From the NCBI GenBank assembly GCA_011800805.1, contig MPNW01000013.1, forward strand, positions 493,386-557,385: 64,000 nucleotides of DNA. The letters run 5' to 3'. Of this stretch, positions 48,001 to 60,000 are shown piece after piece. Both the position numbers and the translations under genes were made by a program. Below the pieces are notes generated by a model. The model ran no database searches, was not told where the DNA came from, and saw only the letters and a list, made by a program, of their open reading frames with translations. Each line of letters opens with the position of its first letter. Position 1 is the first letter of the stretch. Origin of the DNA: Hirudo medicinalis (Eukaryota; Annelida; Clitellata; Hirudinida; Hirudinidae).

Positions 48001-51000
48001 TAAAATAAATGTGATCTAACTTTCTATTTAATAAAATCTTATTAATGTTCCCTCTAAGGGTGTCAACCAGGTATGCAAAAATTTGAGCTTGTGAGCCAAA
48101 AAACCAGCCCACTAATTTTTGTGAGTCGGGATTAAGCAATAATTACATAATTTTCCAATAATTTGTTAACAAAGGTTCAATTTCAAAAGTTTTATTTGAT
48201 ATAAAGTCTAGGAAATTAATTTGATAAATAATCTTTCCTTCCTTTTCTGCCTTCCAGAGATTATAAACTTTGTCAATATCTACCACATTTTCAGACAAAC
48301 GCAACTTGATCATCATTATGTCTTTTCCAGGTGATCCACATCTAATCTATTTCTCATTTTGGTTTTTCATGAATTCATTGCACTGAATCTTCTCTCAGTC
48401 AACACTTGATGCTTGAAAAGTCCCCCATATACCCAGCAATAAATTTAGTTCTGTGAAATCTTTATTGTGCAATATAAAGTTGGCCAAGTTTTTGAAAGAA
48501 TGTTTTATTCCAGCTTCAATTTTTTATGATGCTAAATACTTGAACTTGATTTTGGAATATGTGTTCTTTATAATGTTCCAAATACATGAAAAATTAAATC
48601 AATAAAGAATTTTTATATGAACTTGCCTTAAGCCAGTTTTTTGGTGAAAGTTGGAAAAGTTGAAAATTAAAAATAGCGGTTGACCTAGGAAATGCATAGA
48701 GAATGACATATGCAAATTTCAAGTCATTACCATTTCCAGTCAGAAGACATGTCTGTACATGCACATGTATGTTCTGTCTTATGTTATAGATTTTTACTGC
48801 ACCAGTTCATAAAAGTGTGCACCGGGGTATAAAAACATGTGTGCTGGCACAGCTTAGAGGAAACGTTGGCTCTTACCAATTTTATAGTTTGGACAGTTTC
48901 ATACATTAATAGCTTATCCATATGCAAATTTGACGTAATTATCTTTAACAAAACTACTAAAGTGATTGACACACAAATCTGCCCAATTTTTTCATATATT
49001 TTTAAAAACACATCCTTTGAGAAGATTTTTGAAATATACCTTTAAAAAAGGACTCACCTAAAGGCGCACTAAGGTACTTAATGTCCACCATCTCCATCAC
49101 TTCTATGAGACATTTGCTCAACAGACTTCTGAAGACAGTTAGTGTTGCCATATCGCTTTTTTCTGTGAAACTATAAAATACCACTTCAATGAAATGTTAA
49201 CAACCAAAATCAATGCAAAAAATTTTCAGATATATAATAAAATGGGTTAAATGTGTAAAATTATATAATCCAATTATAATGCTCCCACAAGTTAGCATCT
49301 TACCCAAGTATTTCATTGGCAGTACAATCTGGATTAAGTGTTTCTAAAGCTTTTCTCCACTCTTCTCTATTAGCATTCTGCAGATATATTGCAAGCATAA
49401 TTTAAAGTAATTAAACAGAACCTAATGAGATTTATTTATATAATGATGAAAAAGAAAAATGTTACCAAGAGTCCAAAATATTAATTTAGCTATTTGTATA
49501 ATTTTTCACTTTCATTCTATTTATTAATGTTCTAAGTGTAAAATGTAGTAGTGCTTTTAGGTTTAGATTTCCATGCTTGTCCGATTTTATAGCAGCCATT
49601 TCGGCAGTGAATTTTTTTGTACAAAAATTTAAATTGATATGTATGAAAGTTTTATTTGAGGATTCTGTCAAATACTACCACAAAATAAATACTACAATAC
49701 AAAACCTAATAAGTTATTATTTGTTTCTTATGTTATGAATTGAAATAGCAGAACACATTTGTAAATGATAATAAGGGTTAGTAGCATTCCAAATGCAGTG
49801 TTGCATCAGTTACATTGGGTGTAACTTTTGACAGAATTATGGTAGTGATAATTCAGTTTTATATAGGGGTTATATAGCACTCCAAATATAGTATTACATC
49901 AGTTATATTTTCAAGTTTTAGTTTTCTCTGAGCCTTTTGATAGGCAAATGAAATGCTATATTAAAAAAGCCAATATATTTATTGTCAAAATTGTCAACAA
50001 CTACCTGAATTAAAACTTTCTAACATGAATTAATGCAAAAAATCCTCTGTACCATAACTTTGGGTTGCATTTAATGGTAACAAAATGGAGGTCTTTAAAA
50101 ATTGTGCTTAAAATTCATAGTATCTACTGGTGATTTTTTTACTACCAATAATGTCAAATTTATCATAAATATTTATATTTATCAAAATTATTTGTAGATC
50201 TTTTTCATCTTCTTCAACAATAAGTTTTATTATCCGAACCATCCTCAGATAATTAGTTTTGATAATTGAAGCTCTACAGCATTTTATTTAATTAATCTAA
50301 TAATTGATATTCCATAAGATGTTAGGTGAACCATCCATACTATTAGTTGTTTCTTCTTAAGGGTGCTTGTGACAGAACAAACTGGATTGCAAACATGACT
50401 CATTAAAACTACATTTTCACCACCACAAGTAGGAACACAATCCTCTGACTTAATCTTCATACACAAGAATTTCAGTGATACTTTTGACAACAATTATCTG
50501 ACTGAATTATTAGACTGAAAGTATAACCCATAAAATAAGTAAACATACTTTCAATTGTCCCAGACTTCCAGCAAAAATTCTTTCTTCAAGATCTAGCAGC
50601 AAATCAGCAATGGTTCTTGCCAATTCCAATTCACCTTTCATGTTTCTTATATAGTCAAAGCAATGCATATTGTTTTGTTTTATATTTTCCTCCACTTTTA
50701 TAAGAGATTCAACTTCACACAAAGTCAGTGATTTGATAATTTTTTGTTTTGACCTTGTAAGGCAATTTTTCAAATGATTTTCTCTATGTCCTCTGGTATT
50801 TAAACTCTCAATTAAGCTTTCAAGCTCCTCTGGGTATGAATATAAAGACCATTCAGTCTTGCCTCTGGAAGCCAGCTGTTCATGAGCATTTACATAAATC
50901 AAAGACTTTTTATCATTTTCCTCTTGTTCTTCACTTAAATCACCCTTAAAATCTCTTCTCTTATAATTTTTAAGTTTGTTTGGATCCTGAGGTACTAGGT

Positions 51001-54000
51001 TAAGGCACGATGAAGGAATGGTAAAGTCTTGGACCTTTGAATCTTCCACAAAGAGACCAGGTACAGACTTAAATAACCAGTACCTTCTATAAGTTCGATC
51101 CATCCCAATCGGAGTCAAGCAGCATTCCATCTGGGCTGCTTCAACTGCAGTTTGCAATTCTAATTGGCGTTTTTCTGACCAATTTTTGATATGATCTTTT
51201 TCTTCTTGTGTCAATTGATCCCAGTCTATACCTTCCATTGGCATTTCTTCAAAGTCTTTATCTTTCAGATCAAGAATTGATTTTTTCTTTGCTCTTGTCA
51301 CTATGGCGTCATGACCCTTGGCAGCATTCCTAAATGAAAAAGTTTTATAAAAAAAAAACAAGTTAAACATAAACATAAAAAAATCTGCATTAGGACTTAG
51401 GAGGCATAAAATGTTCATTTCAAGTTTTAACTAACTCTTTTATTTTTCCTCCAGCTATAATTTCTTCTTCTTGTTTCTTTTTAAAGCTTTAAAAAATAAA
51501 TGGTTTCAAAAGTCATTCTACTCTAAATATAAAAAAAAATCTTCTTTTCAAATCACAAATGATATGCAGTTTGATCGAATTATGCAGATAATACACACTT
51601 TATGCAAAAATCTAATGCTTCATATATATTTGCTTCATATATATTGGATTTAAATTATCAAATTACTCTCAAGATTCCAAAATCTCACACCAATTTTTAC
51701 AAATCTTTCGGTTCCACACAAATACTTCAGTTCCATTCATTGAAATTGGGGTGCAAGTTAGCTCGGAGGGTAGCGTTCCTGCGAACGACGGTAAAAGTGA
51801 CAGTCGTTATGTGTCGTGTTCGAAACCCAGCTTGCACCACCACAAAGCGCCCCCGGGAGCCGGCGCTATATAAATGGTCTAAGCGCCCCTGACGCTCACG
51901 CTTATGGCGCTATATAAATAAACTTACTCACTCACTCACTCACTCACTTACTTAAATATCTTAGTTCTTAACTGAGCAATATGATCATTTACAAGGAACG
52001 CTCTGCAAGAATTTTATTTCAACCACTTTGTGCTAGAAATGTCATAATTCAGATTCAACCTATTCTCAAGTAGCACGTATCTCTTGGCCTCAGTTGTACA
52101 TTGCAATAAACTGTGGGTCTACTTAGTAACTACTCATTTCACATACGTATCAACTATTAATACATGTATCTCTTGGCCTCCATTGTCAATTTTAATAAAC
52201 TATTCGGTTCAATACCAGATTGTATCAACTACTGATACAACCTGATGATTCAACGTTAGTGGTTACTTAGTAATTCTTACTCTTAATGACGTAAGAGCGG
52301 AGTGACTGAGTGCTTGACTGTATTATGTGTATTATATGTGGGGTTGTATAGAATAGAATAACACAACTACAGTCATCTGCCATCATCATGGCCTTTTAAA
52401 GGCTCTAAATATAGCCCATACTCAAATTATAAAATTAATCACCTTTTGCCAAGGTTTTTTGGGAATTTTTTTAACCAATACTTGATGTTTGTGATAGAAA
52501 AGGATCAAGCTCAATTTACTATGTTGAATGTAACTATGTTACTATGTTAACTAATGTTACTATGTTATAGCATAGACTGGAAATCAGTGTCTAAAGTGTC
52601 TAGCTAGCTGAGTTAGATTTGATTTGTTTTTTGGTCTCTTGATTTATCTCTATAATTATATGGAAATTGTATTTGCTACAATCTGAGGGGCCACATAGAA
52701 CTCTTCAGTCTATACATCCACGACATTGGTTTTTGTAATTTGTTAATGTCAATTTCATAACATGAACATTAAAAATTAAATATTGCTAACTTCACTAACT
52801 TGTAATTGAGCAAATCCCTCTCACGTCTCTGAACTGCCCATATGTGAGTCCTGAGATCTTTTTGGGAAGTTTTTAGTCTATTATACCTTTCTTCTATGTA
52901 GTCTCTGCAAGCTGGCAAGCTTAGCACTTGATCAATTAAGGCATTCAGTAGTTTTAATTTTTCATCTGGAAAAAAATAAACAAATAGCATTTATTTACAA
53001 ATCAATATAATTGATACATGAGTAAACTTATTAACAAAATAGTTATAAAAATAATTAAGACACAAACTAGGTCCAAGATCAAGAACATTTCCAATCATCA
53101 AATTCTTCATAATTTCTGGGTTGGTTCTACTGAACTCAGATGCATTATGTTCAATTTTTATTTCAGAAGTAAATTCTGTTTGAGTTGAAGCTTCAGAATA
53201 ACCAATCAGCAGGTGCAATCGAAGCACCTCTGTCAATGATGAGCTATCTATTGGGAGCTGCCTAAGAGGAGTATCTGGAGAAAAAATATAATAAAATAAT
53301 CCAAAAAATTATAAGAATTTGACGACATAGAAATTTAAAAAAAAAATTAAAGTTTAAAACCTTGAATTGGGTGATATTTCTGAGATTTGGATTTCTTTTC
53401 AACTGACTGAAAATATTTTGTCAGTGAGAGACTGAACTGGAGGTCTGAATCACTTTGGTCTAAACAAATTATTAAAATTCCTAGTATAGTAAATAAAAAA
53501 CAGAATAAAAATTAATCTGTAATGGTCTTGCAATTCTCATTGATCAAATCCTTCTTAATTCTCTATTAAATTGCAAAGCTCAGATTCAATCAACAATTTC
53601 TTTAACAGATTTATTAGATTTACACTGCTTTGATTGTAAATCAATCTTTAAATTAATCATTAGAATCCTAAGTTATAAATAACGTTTAAGAGCAATCAGT
53701 AGTTGGACAACTTGAACTTGCTGCAGTCGCATAGTTATGTTGATTAAATATGCAGATTGGCCGAATGGGTTACGTTCCTGGATATGGCAGTAATGGCAAC
53801 CCAGAACATGTGTTCGAAACCCAGCATGCACTGCCACAAGTGCCCTTGGGAAGGGAGTGCTTTATAAATGGTTAAAAAAAAAAGCACCTCTGAAGCTATG
53901 CATGTGGCACTATATAAATGAACTATATTAAATTGAGCAATCAAAGTTTATTTATGATAAACCTTATATGTTTTTTGTCAAATAAAATGACTAAATATTT

Positions 54001-57000
54001 ATTGTGTAAGCACTGCACAATGCTTTATAGAGCATAAATCTTTATTTAGCATCATAAGCATGATGAGCATGAGGCTTTGTGATGGGAAGGCAAGTGCTTT
54101 GTGGTGCAAGCTGGGTTGTGAACCCAATACATAACAACTGTTGATTTGCTATTGCTTGTGAGAATGCAACCTTCTGAGTTAGCTTGCAAACACATATACA
54201 GTAGGTATTGATAAGCAATGTAAGAATCCTTTAATCTGGTATCATTTTAAATTTAATACTCATCATGTCACTCAGTTGAGACTAGTTATCTACATTTACA
54301 ATGTTTGTCTTAATTCAATTTTCTAACTGACTTAAATGTCTAAACTTGATATTCAAAAATTAATCTCATTAATTCAGTAAAATCACTATAATATTCAAAG
54401 TAAATATATGTATAAAATCAGAAGCTTGTTTAATGAAGACAACCTCTTGAAGCAACTTTCCATGCTTGATGTATTTCTGGAATCCCAAGTTGCATTTGGA
54501 AAATAGCTAGAAGAAGACCTTGAATGAGATCAAGAAAGAATGAATTGCTTTCTTGTTCTTTGAGGCATTTATCCAATTCAGCTGAGACAAATTACAAATA
54601 ATGTAAATTATTAAAATCTGAATTTAAAAGAAAACACATTAAAAAATAAATAATCTTGAAAACAAAGTTACTTATTGCTATAATGTTAAACAAATTTCCT
54701 GAGACTAAGACAGCTATACAACAATTTATTTTAACACAGATGTAATCGCTTGATAACATTACCGTGAAATTTCTCACATGTACGTCGGGGTGGCCCTTAT
54801 TTTAAAAGTTTTAACATTTTATTGTCCACCCCAAATGAGTTCCTATATGTAAAAATATAATTCAGGCCAAATATGAACAGGATTGAATAACATTTAGAGG
54901 TCACTCAACAAAGTTTTGGTTCTCCCAGAAAATCAAATTCAGCGAAAGAACCAAGAGTCGTCTAAATTTTTATTTGAATATAAATTTGAATAAGTTGCAG
55001 CTTTTCAATAACATAATAAATATAAATATAATTACACACATTTTTGGTACATTTAATTAAATAATTTATAACTTCCTGTAGCAAGCTTGTAACATAACAC
55101 ATCGAGACATCTGTTGGACATCTGACATAGCATTTAATTAAATTTTGTTCTAGCACTTTGTAATCATATTGCATTTTAAAATTTCTTCTACTTTTAAATA
55201 AATCAAATTAAATTATTATACATGATTAGTGATCTTGGTATTTTCAAATGACATTGCATTCACAAATTGATCTTGCATGCTGATGGAATTGAAGGATGTA
55301 AATTGCCATCAGGAAAGCAGGTTCTAGATTACTTTCTATATCTCCACACAGTTTTGAAAGAGGATATTCGAAAGGTTGCAATCTACACTGTTGATAGAGT
55401 CAAGGATTTTCAAGGTGAAATTCCAACTTGGCATCATCAAAATTCTATAAAAAAAGAAAGGACAGCCAGGCTGCATGGTCGGAGTTGACAATGTTCTGCT
55501 CCAACAACAAAAAACAGAATGAGAAAAATAAGATATTGCAAAAAATGACATTGTAAGAATCATGGGGCCTCCTAGGTGTGAACATATTTATTTCAAAAGT
55601 TTATACCCAGTTCTGGTTCTCGGTACCTCTTGCTTCACAAACAGCTAGGAATGATTTTCAACTTGTTCAACAACTCCTGCTTACCCTGAAGCATCGTGCA
55701 AGATTGCAGGTCAACTTCAGTACTTGTCAGAAGATTTGATCATTTTCAGTCTCATCGATCCGGAAGTTGATTCCATCACGAAGAACGAAATCATCAAAAG
55801 GTTAACAAAAAAAGATGGAGAATAAGTACCTCTGAAACATGTCCATGTGGACTTGATAACGGTACAGCAATCTTAACTTCACAAGAAGCAACGAATGATC
55901 ATGCAGAAAGAGACTTGGCCTTGGTTCAAGATGCCACAAAGTCTGGCTGATTCAAAAGCAAAGAACAGCTGCAATATGCTTTGCATGTTATCGAACAGAA
56001 TCGGTCAAATTCTCAGAATGCAATAAATCCACCTTATTGCTTAATTGACCTGAGGAAAATAGTCATGATGTTTAAATATGTGATGATTTTGTTTCTATAA
56101 ATGAGAATTATTTTTAGATGTTAGAATTAATTTTCTTTAAGAATCTATGGTGAATGTGGATCAATTTCGTTATCGAACATAAAATCAAAAATTTTCAAGT
56201 TAATGAAATTTTTGCATTGCCATTTATTTATGCACTAGCTTAACATTGTGAGTGGATACAAAATTTATGTGTAAATAAATTGCAAAACAATGAAACATGT
56301 AAAATACAATATGCAAAATAAAACCCAAAAGCATAATTGTCTAAAAGATAAAATAGGTAAACTTACAAATAGAGAAACTATCAGGCAATTCAATGCCACA
56401 GAATTGGCCAAAACAGGAAAGAAATTCCATGACATTGACAGCTGAACCAAAATTGTTATTAAACAACATCACTGGAATAGCACTGGGGAGATCCTGATAA
56501 AAACATTTTGTTAAGAATATTTATTATGATCATCTATTTTATTGTAATAAAATACTTAGGATAAATACCATCTCAAACTTTGAAGTTGTACTTCCAAAAC
56601 AATATTAAACACATAAGCAATCTAGGTGACCAATCATCTAATAATAAATAATAATGTTTATAATGCTGTTTATTACATTTAGTTGGTTGACTTAACCTTC
56701 AATTATATTGCAAGTCATCCATTAGTGGGAATACATCCCTTTGGATGCTTGATTATTCTGAATTATGTGTTAACATTTGCTTCCAATAAAAATTGCCAAT
56801 TTGTTTGCTTAAAGAATATTATCAAAACAATAACTGCCCAATAAATTATACAAACCTCCCCATGAGATTTATTTTAATCACCTCATTGATGATCAAATTA
56901 ATATAGCCACAAATATGAATGACACAAAGACTTTTGTAACTCGATACATTAGTAATATAAATCATTCTGTACCTTGATATTATTCAGCATTGATGTCTTT

Positions 57001-60000
57001 CATTTATTCTAATTTAGCTTACAAAAAAAATCTAGCGGTTTGCCAAAACTGAAAAGCTTAAGTATAGTGCTAGAAATATTATTACGACATACCCACTTTC
57101 TTTTTATAACTTCCTTATAAATTAACATATCTTGCTAGTAGTATTTTATTAATGTCCTCAGCGTAACATGATGAATAGGACAAAACCCTCCATACATATC
57201 TTGCTGAAATTTTCAGCAATTAAGTAAATCGCCATTTATAAGCACCTTGTAAAATTTCCATTCATGTGGGTCAATGGTTCTTGTAAATTATGCAAATGAA
57301 CGACTTTTGACTTATTATTACTTCCATTTTGGGCTCCTTTCATCAAATTAAAGGCCTTGTTAGAAAGATGAAACATTAAATTGTCATTAAGAAAGCTATA
57401 TAAAGGGTATGAAATCAAAAACTTTCTTTTGTATTCACTTCATCATGGGCAAGAAGGCAGGTCTGACAAAAGAAGAAAGAGGACAAATTGTGGCCTTCAG
57501 GAAGGCAAACTATTCAATAAGAAAGATAGCTAAGGAATTGAATAGATCAAGATGTGTCATAAAATGTTTTTTAGGTGATCCAGATTCATATGGGAAGAAG
57601 TATGTGGGCAGAAGATCGAAAAAACTCTCGAAACAGAGTCAGAGATGGCTCATCAGGGAGGCTTCACATGGAGAATATTCTTGTAAGCAGCTAAAAGACA
57701 AGTTGGATTTGGATGTTCATGTGAGGACAATCTCCACCAATCTTAATTCAAGTGGACAGCTGAAGTACAAAATGAGAAAGCGAGCTCCAGTTGAAAAGCC
57801 ATCACAAGGAAAAGCGACTCCTCTGGGCCAAAGAGATGGTCAATTATAATGAAAGGTAGGAACGCATGATTTTCTCAGATGAGAAAAAATTCAACCTAGA
57901 TCGGCCAGATGGTTATAAATACTACTGGCATGACCTCAGAAAAGAAAAGGATCATCTCCTTCCTTTTGTTGAAACAAAAGAACATGAATTTCAGCAAGAT
58001 AACGCTCCAATTCATGTTTCGAATGCAACTAGAGCATTTTTCCAGGAGTCCAACATGCAGGTTATGGATTGGCCTGCATGTTCCCCTGACTTGAATCCAA
58101 TTGAAAATGTCTGGGGTCTTCTTTCAAGATCAGTTTATGGCAGTGGACGTCAATATGACCCTGAAAAAGATTTGAAAGAAGCGATTTGGAGCACCTGGAG
58201 ACACCTGGATGAAAACATCATCAAAACACTGATTTCCTCCAAGACAAATAGGTGCATAGATGTTATTTCTAAGAAAGGAGGATAACATCCTGTTGAAATA
58301 TTATTTTATTTGGTTTTAATAAAATTTGTTTGCCAAACCACTGAAATTTATGCATTTGTTTGAAGACTGTCGTAATAATATTTCTATGCAAAAAAAATGG
58401 TTATTTGCGGAATTTATGCTTAATTCTTAATCAAAGCGAATAAAAACTTACGAGCTATATTCTATAAGAATATTATACATTTCTTCTAAATTTGAGCTTT
58501 GTACGATGTTTTAAACTTAAGTTATTGAAAAAAATAGGGACTGTCGTAACCTTTTTTCTAGCACTGTAATAATAGGTAAAGCTGTAAGCATTTTTTACAT
58601 ACTTCTCCAGATTGACATGGTCATTTGAATCTTGAGAATGATAGATAGCACTTGCATGAGTGATGTTAGCATTAAATATCTGTTGGATGATACTACATTT
58701 TTCTTAATCATCTTGCAAAAGATCTGACAAAACATTTATTTGACATAAAACTCAGTTGCCATCACAATACCCGATGTCATAAGTATATTTTTGGCTAACT
58801 GGATTCTGGAATCCACTGCTAAAAAGCTGCATGCAAAGAAACTTTAGGGACACCTTATAATATCTTGATAACTTGCTAAATATGAGTTATTGCAAAATTG
58901 GTTAATGTCATGTGGTACATAACTTTGTTAATGTTTTGTTCTATTTTCCTTTAAAAATGTGTTTTTAATAAACTCACAAAATCAATGGGCGAGTTTTTTT
59001 TTGTCACAAGCTCAAATTTTCGCACTTGGTGGCTTCTTAAATGCTTCACCATACCTTCTTTGCATTAACTCCCACCAAAGTGCATCCCAAAACATCTCTT
59101 TATGATTACATTAAAATCTACATCTCAGTCACCCTAATGTTGCCGTACAAATTTAATTATTATAAGAGTCAAACTTTGAGGTCGTCACAAAGCAGGTCAT
59201 CCCTTGGCTTCAGCCAGTCTTTTACTGATTCTCCATCCTTTTTCTATAGATGATAAATAAGTGATAAATATACTATCACATTAGGTGAATATTCATATTT
59301 ATGTATACATTATGTCGTATTAAAATTGATGTATATCAAAATGATGATGATTGATGTGCTATTACAATAAAATATAAAAAAAAATTCAGTTTAAACCAAA
59401 CTTTGTAATCAAACTAAAAAATTTAAAGTTAATGCAACTTTATTTTTCACTTCCAAGTTCATTAAAAGACTACAGTTAAACATAAGTCAATGATTAATTT
59501 GTAATAAATATGACTTTCATTCTCAAAGTTAAAAAAAATGAAAAGATTCAGAAGTTCACTCACTTTTGGATTTGGACCTTTTTTGTCGAGCCCTAATAAA
59601 ATTAGCATTTTTTAAATAAAAAATTCAATATAACAATGGCTCAGTTAAATTTACTACTCATTCAATTAGTGTAAGGATGTTAAGAAACATACTATAAAGA
59701 ATACAATTTTAAATTGCTCCTACATTGGTATCTAAATTAATATGAAGTGATGTCTATATCAAAAACTATGCAGAAAAACAGCTTTAAGAATAATTTTCTT
59801 AATATCAATTTTGAAACATTGCAAAATTTAATCCATAATTCACTGCAACAATGATAAGCAAGGTTGAATAGCAATCAATATTATTTTATGAATTCTCAAG
59901 ACAACTCCAAATGGAAAGTTCGTCAATATCAAAAAAGTGGAAAAGTATTTTAATGTCCAGTCAATCCAAATACCTTGATAGTCAAAGACCTTTTGTACTT

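Larger units (their letters stand above)
57065..58566 (+). mobile_element. Tc1-like (DD34E) DNA transposon with both ends
   Basis: Terminal inverted repeats are 57065-57095 and 58536-58566 (about 31 bp, starting tagtgctagaaa and cagtgctagaaa), flanked by TA duplications (57063-57064 and 58567-58568). The TACAGTGCTAG end is typical of Tc1/mariner. The interior holds a broken transposase gene. The element lies in a BAZ1A-like intron in antisense orientation to that gene. Confidence 0.9.

Noticed and set aside
49486..50493. Minus-strand ORFs in a BAZ1A-like intron
   Set aside because: Not needed: exons 50549 and 49377 join in phase 0 directly, and the ORFs have no similarity to BAZ1A.
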